Shown: piece after piece, positions 1-6,193 of the stretch
Position numbering within the stretch: the stretch's first letter is position 1
Layout of the letters: each line of letters starts with the position of its first letter
NCBI GenBank assembly: GCA_964562405.1
Contig: CAZLTC010000061.1
Coordinates: 1 to 14,737, forward strand
Direction of reading: 5' to 3'
Source of the DNA: WJLY01 sp964562405
GTDB taxonomy: Bacteria > Joyebacterota > Joyebacteria > Joyebacterales > Joyebacteraceae
DNA: 14,737 nucleotides
Notes under the pieces: model-generated
The model's input: the letters and a program-made list of their open reading frames with translations, nothing else
What the model was told of the DNA's origin: nothing
The model's database searches: none
Position numbers and translations under genes: made by a program

Positions 1-455
1 TGCTCCGGCATGACCACGGTCACCACCCTGCCCTTCACACAGACCTCCCCATCGGCCGACAGCCAGGCGTCCATTACGACCTTCCTGTCCGTGACCTCCA
101 CTGCCCTCGCTCTGATCTCAAGAGGGACGCCCATCGGCGTCGGCCTCAGGTAGTCGACGTGAAGCGACGCGGTCACGAAACGCAAAGGCGGGGCGCTGCC
201 CATCTCCCTTCCCTGCTTGCGATACATGGCGGCGGAAGCCGTGCCCGTGCAGTGGCAGTCGATGAGCGAGGCCAGGAGCCCGCCGTAGACGTAGCCGGGG
301 ATGGCAGTGTGGTAAGGTTCCGGCGTGAACGTGCAGACCGTCTCGTCGCCGTCCCAGTAGCTTCTGATCCTGTGGCCGTGCTCGTTGAGGTAACCACAAC
401 CGTAGCAGTGCGCAAGTTGCTCCGGGTAGTAGTCCTGGAACGCCTTCTCGGACAT
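1..455 (-). CDS. PaaI-like hotdog-fold acyl-CoA thioesterase, 3' end outside window
   Basis: The reading frame starts at the ATG at 453-455 and stays open for 151 codons to the window edge, so the C-terminus is missing. AAAGGA lies 6 nt before the ATG. The protein has the N-terminal HCYGCGYLNEHG pattern (Cys17, Cys20), like the CxGCGxxNPxG motif of PaaI/4HBT hotdog thioesterases. It continues with a GYVYGGLLASLIDCH helix in which Asp66 would be the catalytic acid, then strands such as LHVDYLRPTPMG. Family members hydrolyse acyl-CoA thioesters in the cytoplasm; the substrate cannot be read from this sequence. No signal peptide is visible. The gene lies 66 bp downstream of the iron-sulfur protein gene on the same strand, so co-transcription is likely. 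Fold assignment is fairly sure; function beyond thioesterase is unknown. Confidence 0.82.
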   Translation of the reverse strand, partial: MSEKAFQDYYPEQLAHCYGCGYLNEHGHRIRSYWDGDETVCTFTPEPYHTAIPGYVYGGLLASLIDCHCTGTASAAMYRKQGREMGSAPPLRFVTASLHVDYLRPTPMGVPLEIRARAVEVTDRKVVMDAWLSADGEVCVKGRVVTVVMPE

Positions 456-521
456 AGCCAGTCCTTTCGAGAAACCGCACTCAACCTGATTGACCTGCAC
501 CGCGCGTCCGGCGCCGGCCCG

Positions 522-1601
522 CTACCGCGCTTCAGTCGCGGGCCCGCGGCCGCGCGATGCGGCCCGTCTGGCGAGCCACGCCCTTCTGTTCTCCGGAGGC
601 TCGTCCACCTCGCCCTCTGGCCGTCGTTCCATCGATAGGGCCGCGACCGGGCAGCGAGTGACACAGACTCCGCAGCCGACGCAGCGGGCGTAGTCCACGC
701 GGCACGTCCCGTCCTCGACCGCGAGCGCGTCGAACTGACACCGTTCGACACACACGCCGCACCCCGTGCAGGCTGCTTCGTCCACACTCACGCGGAAGTC
801 CGAGCGAGCGACGGCCGTGGGTATGCCGAACTCCTTGACGCCCCTGAGTATGCCGCAGCAGCAGGTGCAGCAGTTGCAGATGTAGAAGACCTGGCCCTTC
901 TGATTCATCGTCGAATGGATCAGCCCCGCCTCGGCCGATTCCTCGAGTATGCGGAGTGCCTCGTCCTTCGTGATGGCGCGCGTTGCCTCCGAGTGTTCGA
1001 AGGCCCCCTCGACGGGAGCGAACACGATGCAGCTCTCTATGGCATTGTCGCATCCCTTCCCGACGAGCCTCTGTTGCACGCGACAGATGCAGTCCCTGAC
1101 GCCCCACGACTTCGCGCCCTCTATGTACTGCGAGGCCTGTTCGTGCGGGAAGATCTCGAGGGTGACCGGTACCGACTTGCCGACGGGTATGACCCTCTGG
1201 AGGGGCGTGTCTCCGTGCGTCATCGAGCCGCCCTTGGTCTCCTCGTAGTATGTCTCGAAGAGAGAGGCCAGCTCGGCGTCCATGCGGGGGAGCGACTCCT
1301 CGTATATCCCCACCGCGAACGGCAGGAGGCAGTAGGCGGCGGAGTCAGTGCCCCACGCGCGGCGGATGAGTCCCTTCCGGGCCATCTCTGCGAGAAGCTC
1401 GCCGGCCTCGCCCGGGTCGACGCCGGCCCGGTCGGCGATCGCCGGCGGCCCTTCGAACCCCTCGGACATGACCGACGCCAGTCGGGCTTCCCTCTCAGTG
1501 AAGAGCTTCTCCAGGAGCCTCAGCCCCGTGTCCGTCACTTCGAACCCGTTCGGTATCTCGTCCAGCCGCTGGGCCAGTTTCCTGTGTGCATCGGATGGCA
1601 T
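522..1601 (-). CDS. 4Fe-4S dicluster protein with N-terminal winged-helix-like region
   Basis: This is a 359-residue soluble protein. Residues about 20-85 look like a small helical, winged-helix-type segment (ADRAGVDPGEAGELLAEMARKGLI). A middle domain holds RVIPVGKSV and then Cys171, Cys173, Cys184 and Cys191 (CICRVQQRLVGKGCD...C). A dense CNCCTCCCG cluster sits at 242-250. Two bacterial ferredoxin motifs follow: Cys278/281/284/288 and Cys307/310/313/317. The C-terminal 35 residues are Arg-rich and look disordered. Such proteins occur in anaerobes and deltaproteobacteria as probable electron carriers or redox-linked regulators; the partner is unknown. The ATG at 1601 follows a GGGG-containing leader. 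A weak TTGTTG-18 bp-TACAGA pair lies about 70 bp upstream. It sits between the zinc-ribbon/RodZ-like gene (141 bp upstream) and the thioesterase gene (66 bp downstream), all on the same strand. Confidence 0.82.
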   Translation of the reverse strand: MPSDAHRKLAQRLDEIPNGFEVTDTGLRLLEKLFTEREARLASVMSEGFEGPPAIADRAGVDPGEAGELLAEMARKGLIRRAWGTDSAAYCLLPFAVGIYEESLPRMDAELASLFETYYEETKGGSMTHGDTPLQRVIPVGKSVPVTLEIFPHEQASQYIEGAKSWGVRDCICRVQQRLVGKGCDNAIESCIVFAPVEGAFEHSEATRAITKDEALRILEESAEAGLIHSTMNQKGQVFYICNCCTCCCGILRGVKEFGIPTAVARSDFRVSVDEAACTGCGVCVERCQFDALAVEDGTCRVDYARCVGCGVCVTRCPVAALSMERRPEGEVDEPPENRRAWLARRAASRGRGPATEAR

Positions 1602-1742
1602 CGTTCATCCCCACGGCCGCGCGCGTGCGCCCGGCGCCGCTCCTTGCAGTTCCGTTAAGGGTTGTCACACCGAATCTGTATCATCGGAGCCGCGGAGTCA
1701 ACAAGCAGTGCCCCCGCGACGGGTGAGCGCGGTTCGGCGGCT

Positions 1743-2447
1743 CTACGCGCGGGAGGAGAGGCCGTCGACGGTCACGTACAGGCCCTCGACGACGCGCGGG
1801 CCCGCTCCTGCTGGACCGAGGTACTCGCCGTTGAGGATGATCTGGACATCCTCGCCGGAACCCACGTCCAGACGGAAGTCACGCTCGGCCTTCCACGTAC
1901 GCCTCTCTCCCGCCTGCATGGTCAGGTCGGACGCGACGCGACCGTCGGACACGACACGGACCCAGCAGCGCTCCGCGGCAACGAGGGTCAGCTCGAGTTC
2001 TCCCGGCGCGGNNNNNNNNNNNNNNNNNNNNNNNNNNNNNNNNNNNNNNNNNNNNNNNNNNNNNNNNNNNNNNNNNNNNNNNNNNNNNNNNNNNNNNNNN
2101 NNNNNNNNNNNGCTCTCCTCGACCGCCGAGGCCACGGCGGCGCCGCTCTCGTCGACCAGTGCCGTTCGCGACCTCTCGATGGCCGGGCCGATCGCGAAGA
2201 ACCACAGGAGCACTATGGCCGCGACGGCCAGCACCGGCGCCAGCCTGCTGAGGAGCGGCCGCCTTGCCCCGGGAGTTGCCTCTACGCTCCTGACGCTCTC
2301 GGTCCGCCGCACGGGATCCACGCCGCCACGACCGCCGGGCTCAGCGCCGGCGGTCACGGCGTGCCCATGGTTCTCGCTCGCCTCCTTGACCGAGAGCTGA
2401 AGCGTGAACCACTTGCCGCAGTCGGGACACTGCATCTTGATGCGCAT
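1743..2447 (-). CDS. Membrane protein: half zinc ribbon, one TM helix and RodZ-C-like (DUF4115) domain, interrupted by assembly gap
   Basis: The N-terminus MRIKMQCPDCGKWFTL resembles the first knuckle of an MJ0042-type zinc ribbon (Cys7, Cys10), but no second CxxC pair follows. A linker leads to one hydrophobic helix at about residues 69-89 (PVLAVAAIVLLWFFAIGP). After 112 residues the sequence enters the N gap. Beyond it the same frame encodes a beta-rich domain (LELTLVAAERCWVRVVSDGR, RTWKAE, VQIILNGEYLGP) typical of the RodZ C-terminal/DUF4115 fold, which would lie outside the membrane. The usual RodZ HTH is absent, so a role in cell shape is only a guess. The ATG at 2447 is preceded by AAGGGGGGAACCC. 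The true length is unknown because 100 N is a placeholder, and a frame break or two separate genes cannot be excluded. Confidence 0.68.
   Translation of the reverse strand: MRIKMQCPDCGKWFTLQLSVKEASENHGHAVTAGAEPGGRGGVDPVRRTESVRSVEATPGARRPLLSRLAPVLAVAAIVLLWFFAIGPAIERSRTALVDESGAAVASAVEESXXXXXXXXXXXXXXXXXXXXXXXXXXXXXXXXXXAPGELELTLVAAERCWVRVVSDGRVASDLTMQAGERRTWKAERDFRLDVGSGEDVQIILNGEYLGPAGAGPRVVEGLYVTVDGLSSRA
2012..2111. other. Assembly gap (100 N)
   Basis: There are exactly 100 unknown bases, the conventional length for a scaffold gap of unknown size. The gap lies inside the zinc-ribbon/RodZ-C-like gene. The flanking coding frames agree across it, but 100 is arbitrary, so that agreement has about a one-in-three chance of being accidental. 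Confidence 0.97.
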
Positions 2448-2609
2448 GGGTTCCCCCCTTGAGGGACGCGACCGGAGACCGGGGCCGGCGCGTCATCAGG
2501 ACCGTGCCCGTGGGTGCGGTGGCGGCCGGTGGGGAGGCGTAAGGTGCTTCGTGATTGCCGTCGATGACCGTCTCCCGCGACCGGAAGAGGGCGGGGAGAA
2601 TGCCCGTGC

Positions 2610-2638
2610 AAGATAGCACGACCGGGTCGCGCCTGCAA
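2610..2638 (-). promoter_or_regulatory. Candidate sigma70-like promoter for the zinc-ribbon/RodZ-C gene
   Basis: On the minus strand, TTGCAG (2633-2638) and TATCTT (2610-2615) are separated by 17 bp. The -10 matches the one proposed for the PilX-like gene. The leader to the ATG at 2447 would be about 155 nt. Both boxes fall inside two copies of the 9-mer TGCAAGATA (plus strand 2607-2615 and 2634-2642), so the site could instead be a repeated operator. The -35 matches consensus at only 3 of 6 positions. Confidence 0.4.
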
Positions 2639-2646
2639 GATACGAA

Positions 2647-2685
2647 CGGGCGGACGACCGCCCCTTCGGCGATGCCGTCCGCCCG
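2647..2685 (-). terminator. Candidate terminator hairpin after the M6 protease gene
   Basis: A perfect 9-bp stem (CGGGCGGAC at 2647-2655 with GTCCGCCCG at 2677-2685) with a 21-nt loop starts about 20 nt past the protease stop codon. On the minus strand the stem is followed by TTCGTATCTT, only a weak T-rich run. Position supports termination; the missing U tract argues for caution. Confidence 0.5.
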
Positions 2686-2706
2686 CACTCGGCCCAGTGG
2701 GCCGAG

Positions 2707-5700
2707 CTACCTCAGAACGATGCCCTTGCCTCGGGCGGAGAAGCCCGGGGCGTCGAGCATGTAGAAGTACACGCCGGAGGCCACCGGAGTCCCGGCATCG
2801 TCCCTGCCGTCCCAGCGGGAGGAGTGACGCCCCGGAGGAAGCTCACCATCGACCAGCGTCCGAACGAGCCTACCGGAGACGTCGTAGACGCGCAGGCTCA
2901 CGTGGCCGCCCGGCTGCGGAAGCCCGAACGCGATGCTGGTGCCGGGATTGAGCGGGTTCGGGAAGCCGGGAGACATGTAGGCCATCGCTGGAAGCTGCCC
3001 CTCGGCGACGTCCGCCCAGCAGTCGGTGAACTGCTCGACGTGGTCGGCGTCGGTCCACGGGGTGTAGTCCACGTCCCCGTTGAACCAGGCGGCCTCCGGG
3101 CATTGACTGCCCCAGTAGTTGTACCCGGCATCGAGCGTCGTGGTTCCCGTGTGCCACACCGCATACAGACTCGGGGAGGAGAAGTCATTCGCGCGCGCGA
3201 GGCTCCCGCCGAGGGTCGGCCCCGGATCCCCGAAGCTGACGACGTGAGCGATGGAGCTTGCAGCGAACGAGTTCGACGCGAGAAGCGGTCTGGTCGAATC
3301 AGAGCAGGCAACACCGACATTGTTGTCGGTGAAGCTGTTCCTCCGAACCAGGACTGCTCCTCCCGTGTTGCACCTGATCGCCTCACTCGTCATGTCACGG
3401 AAGGAGCAGTCCTCCACCACCATTCGCGACCAGGTGCAGTGGAGTCCGGTCGCAGTGCTGCTCTCTCCGTCCATCCGGAGTCCCTTCAGCGTGACGTCGT
3501 TCGACACGCCGGTGGCTTCCATGCTCCCGGTGACGATGGTCACCTCCGGCCCGCTCATTCCCACAAGACTCACGCCGGGCTTCATCTGAACGGCCTCGTA
3601 GTAGTGGCCGGGCAGAACGATGACGATCCCGCCCGATGTCGCATGGTCTATCGCGGTCTGGATCGAGAGGTAGGGTTGAGCGAACGTCCCGTAGCCGGGT
3701 CCGGTGTTTGAGGCGTCGGCATACAGCGCCGTCCCTGTCACGGCGATGCCTGCAACCGAGGGTGTCGCATCACTGAGCTGACCGGCATCGTCTTCGGCCA
3801 CGAGCCTGTACCAGGCCGCGCGGCCCGTCGGAAGCGTGGAATCGACGAACGGTGACCCGCTCGGGAACCCGATCGTCTCCGGATACGCGAAGGCGAGCGT
3901 GCTGTCCCTCACCACGTGGTAACCGGCGATGTCGACCTCGGGACCCGCCACCCACCGCAGCTCCACGACTCCCCCGCCACCGAGGGCGGCGAGCCCGGTC
4001 GGGGCGGCCGGGGGGACGTCAGCCAGCGGCACCGCCGATACGGCGGCGCTGGGATCACTCGTGTTGTCCGCCGCATCGACCGCGCTCACGCGGTAGAAGT
4101 ACTCCGTGCCCGCCGTTAGAGGCCCGTCCACGTACTCGGAGTCGGTCGTCGTGTCGGAGAAGGTCCCCGCTCCGAAGGCGGCCGACGTGTCACGCTCGAC
4201 CACGAAGTGGTCGAAGTCGGCAGCGGGGCTCTGGTCCCAGTCTAGCGCCACGGACAGCTCGCGCGGTGTCGCCGTCAGCCCGGTCGGGCTGGAGGGTGGC
4301 GCGTCCCCGTAGTCGAACGTCATGAGCGTGCCCGAGGCGCCTATGTTGGTCACGGCGTGCCCGGACTCCGTTCCGTCCCACCAGTCAGTGTTCGGGTAGG
4401 TCTCCGGCGTGCAGCTCGTGTACGTAGGCGACGCGTACAGGTCGGTCGCATCACCGTAGTTGCGATGGTACTCCAAGTCCCAGTCGCCGTCGGCCTGGAC
4501 CAGTGTCACCAGGTAGTGCAGTGAGGGGGTCATCTGCTGGTCGGAGTTGTCCCCGTTGGTGTCCACGTGCCAGATGGCGAGACCGTTGTCCGGGATGTGG
4601 ACGTCGCGGCCGGCCTGCTGCCGATTCTCGACCATGTAGAACTCGTTGCTGTGCCCTGGCCTTCTCATCTTGTAGATGACGTTGCTGTCTGACGGAACCT
4701 CGATGGCCGCCTGCGAGTCCGTCAGGACGGTCACGTCTGCCCACCCCGCGTCGGCCTTCAGGTACGCGCACGGCTCGACCGGGTTCGTCTCGCTCCCGCC
4801 AGAGCACATGATGCAGAACTGCCCCACGCCGCTCGAGTCGCCGTCGTAGTCGTAGAGATCCGGCCAATCCATCAGCATGTGGCCGTTCTCGTGGCAGAAG
4901 GTAGCTATGGTCAGGGCGGTGCCCATGTCGGAGATCTGGTACTTGTACGTGCACACGCCGTCGGCGCAGAAACCGACGGTCCAGGAGTGCGGCCACAGCC
5001 CCTCGCTCCACGAGTTCCAGCGTCCCCCCGCGTAGAAGCAGTTCACCGCGTCGATGATCCCGTTGTTGTCGGCGTCGTAGTCGCTGAAGTCGAAGCCGGC
5101 GTCGTTCATCGCGGTCATCGCCTCGATTATGAGCTCCCGGGCGCGCGTGCCATACGACACGCTCGTGTCCGTGTAGTACGCCTTGGTGTGGTCCGCCCTG
5201 TAGTAGACGGTGGGCACGTAGTTCGTGTACGTGAGCGCGCCGTCCGAGACATCGTAGAAGTAGTCTCTCACGGACCCATTGTTCCCGTTCCCCGTGTATC
5301 CGGACAGGTTCGCGAAGTCGTCGACCGAGGAGGTCGGAACCGTGGCGACCTCGTCGGAGAAGTCGACCAGCAGGATGATGCCCTCCACGGCGCCGGTCGT
5401 CGGGCCCCGTGTCACGCGTAGCTTAGGCGGAGCAAGCGGTCCCTCGTTCGCGCGTCGGTCGAAGTCGGCACGGGCGGCGAGGGCCTGCTCGCGGGCGGCG
5501 TCCTGGGCGACGCGGACGTGCTTCGGGAGCCGGGCGGGCGGCTGAGGCTCGGTGGCCGGCACGCCTGTCGACACGAGCGAGCGCCCGTCGGCCGACAGCT
5601 CGGCGTAGCAGAGAAGCCCCGAGGTATCGTCCCGCACGACGGTGTAGCCGTCGAGGGTCTCCCCCACAGCGTAGAACTCGTCACCCCAGACCCTGAGCTG

Positions 5701-5838
5701 GACGTGCGAGCCGTTCGGCTCACGGATGTCCACGACGCCCCCGAAGAGAGGGGCGGCCGCGGCCGGAAGCGCCACCAACATGAGCAAGACTGCTGCCAGC
5801 ACGGCGGCGCGCTGGAACGGTGTGCCTGGATGATTCAT
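2707..5838 (-). CDS. Secreted M6-family metalloprotease with FN3, beta-helix and FlgD-like C-terminal domains
   Basis: This is a 1043-residue protein. Residues 1-28 form a signal peptide (AAVLAAVLLMLVALPAAAA). The peptidase region (about 150-510) has the zinc motif HENGH at 316-320, within the M6-style context IATFCHENGHMLMDWPDLYD. An upstream DADNNGIIDAVN loop (about 254-265) looks calcium-binding. Two fibronectin type III domains follow (about 514-605 and 609-700), then a right-handed parallel beta-helix (about 703-943), then a FlgD-like Ig module (about 950-1043) with SLRVYDVSGRLVRTL and GVYFYML. Such tails serve as secretion or anchoring modules in related phyla. The family cleaves extracellular proteins such as host or biomass proteins; the substrate is unknown. 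The ATG at 5838 is chosen because AAGGGAG lies 7 nt upstream and the signal peptide starts there; the frame is open upstream to 5907, but that extension looks non-coding. Confidence 0.93.
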   Translation of the reverse strand: MNHPGTPFQRAAVLAAVLLMLVALPAAAAPLFGGVVDIREPNGSHVQLRVWGDEFYAVGETLDGYTVVRDDTSGLLCYAELSADGRSLVSTGVPATEPQPPARLPKHVRVAQDAAREQALAARADFDRRANEGPLAPPKLRVTRGPTTGAVEGIILLVDFSDEVATVPTSSVDDFANLSGYTGNGNNGSVRDYFYDVSDGALTYTNYVPTVYYRADHTKAYYTDTSVSYGTRARELIIEAMTAMNDAGFDFSDYDADNNGIIDAVNCFYAGGRWNSWSEGLWPHSWTVGFCADGVCTYKYQISDMGTALTIATFCHENGHMLMDWPDLYDYDGDSSGVGQFCIMCSGGSETNPVEPCAYLKADAGWADVTVLTDSQAAIEVPSDSNVIYKMRRPGHSNEFYMVENRQQAGRDVHIPDNGLAIWHVDTNGDNSDQQMTPSLHYLVTLVQADGDWDLEYHRNYGDATDLYASPTYTSCTPETYPNTDWWDGTESGHAVTNIGASGTLMTFDYGDAPPSSPTGLTATPRELSVALDWDQSPAADFDHFVVERDTSAAFGAGTFSDTTTDSEYVDGPLTAGTEYFYRVSAVDAADNTSDPSAAVSAVPLADVPPAAPTGLAALGGGGVVELRWVAGPEVDIAGYHVVRDSTLAFAYPETIGFPSGSPFVDSTLPTGRAAWYRLVAEDDAGQLSDATPSVAGIAVTGTALYADASNTGPGYGTFAQPYLSIQTAIDHATSGGIVIVLPGHYYEAVQMKPGVSLVGMSGPEVTIVTGSMEATGVSNDVTLKGLRMDGESSTATGLHCTWSRMVVEDCSFRDMTSEAIRCNTGGAVLVRRNSFTDNNVGVACSDSTRPLLASNSFAASSIAHVVSFGDPGPTLGGSLARANDFSSPSLYAVWHTGTTTLDAGYNYWGSQCPEAAWFNGDVDYTPWTDADHVEQFTDCWADVAEGQLPAMAYMSPGFPNPLNPGTSIAFGLPQPGGHVSLRVYDVSGRLVRTLVDGELPPGRHSSRWDGRDDAGTPVASGVYFYMLDAPGFSARGKGIVLR

Positions 5839-5925
5839 CGGTCGCTCCCTTTGCTGAGCGCTGATACGGTAAGGTCCGGCGCCTGCCGAGCCCACTGCCG
5901 AGAACACAACTTGCTATCCTGTACT

Positions 5926-5954
5926 ATTTTAGCACATTTGTGCGGTCTTCTCAA
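5926..5954 (-). promoter_or_regulatory. Sigma70-like promoter of the M6 protease gene
   Basis: On the minus strand TTGAGA (5949-5954) is followed after exactly 17 bp by TAAAAT (5926-5931), each 5 of 6 to consensus. They lie in the only AT-rich patch of the region. Transcription would start near 5919, giving a leader of about 80 nt with the AAGGGAG ribosome site near its end. Confidence 0.68.
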
Positions 5955-5971
5955 GTCCGGGTGCCCAGAAA

Positions 5972-6001
5972 CAGGGGCTCGCTCGCGAGAACGAGCCCCT
6001 G
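5972..6001. repeat. Perfect 10-bp-stem hairpin between divergent genes
   Basis: CAGGGGCTCG (5972-5981) pairs with CGAGCCCCTG (5992-6001) around a 10-nt loop that itself contains CTCGCGAG. It has no T tract on the plus strand and only TTTCTGGG on the minus strand. It lies upstream of both neighbouring promoters, so it does not end any gene in view. A terminator for an unseen small RNA, or a protein-binding palindrome, are the alternatives. Confidence 0.5.
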
Positions 6002-6108
6002 GATGGGGACAACATCGTGTGCCCCGCCGATGCCGGAGCCGGTCCGCGGTGGGTCCCACCAGGCACGTCACGGCGGAAGATGCCGGATCGTATCCGTAAC
6101 GCGCACTT

Positions 6109-6145
6109 GAGAAGGGCCTTGCCGCAGGGCCCTTCTCCGTAGAAT
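6109..6145 (+). promoter_or_regulatory. Hairpin/operator-like inverted repeat abutting a candidate -10 box
   Basis: GAGAAGGGCC (6109-6118) and GGCCCTTCTC (6128-6137) form a perfect 10-bp inverted repeat with a 9-nt loop. Two bases later comes TAGAAT (6140-6145), 5 of 6 to a -10 box. A TTGCCG at 6119-6124 would be a poor -35 at 15 bp spacing, inside the loop. If this is the EEP promoter, the repeat covers the -35/spacer region and could be an operator. If transcription starts upstream, it is a leader hairpin. Both readings are inferences. Confidence 0.4.
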
Positions 6146-6193
6146 ATGGGGTCGCATCGAATCGCCAACTGGAGCAATTGGATGGAGGAAGCC

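Larger units (their letters stand above)
5839..6193. other. Divergent intergenic region, 355 bp, no gene seen
   Basis: This region separates the leftward protease gene from the rightward EEP gene. It holds an AT-rich patch with the protease promoter (5926-5954), two perfect 10-bp-stem hairpins (5972-6001 and 6109-6137), a short GGTGGGTCCCACC palindrome near 6050 and a candidate -10 for the EEP gene at 6140. No riboswitch class or small ORF could be recognised. The stretch 6002-6108 could fold as RNA but matches nothing I know. Confidence 0.6.

Noticed and set aside
1348..2400. 350-codon plus-strand frame across the N gap
   Set aside because: It is carried through unknown bases and is antisense to two supported genes; composition is Ser/Arg-rich noise.
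5839..5907. Upstream extension of the M6 protease to 5907
   Set aside because: It would place 23 non-hydrophobic residues before a perfect signal peptide, and the AAGGGAG ribosome site precedes the ATG at 5838.
6002..6108. Possible riboswitch or structured RNA in the divergent region
   Set aside because: Several short pairings exist, but no known riboswitch consensus could be recognised and transcription of the stretch is unsupported.
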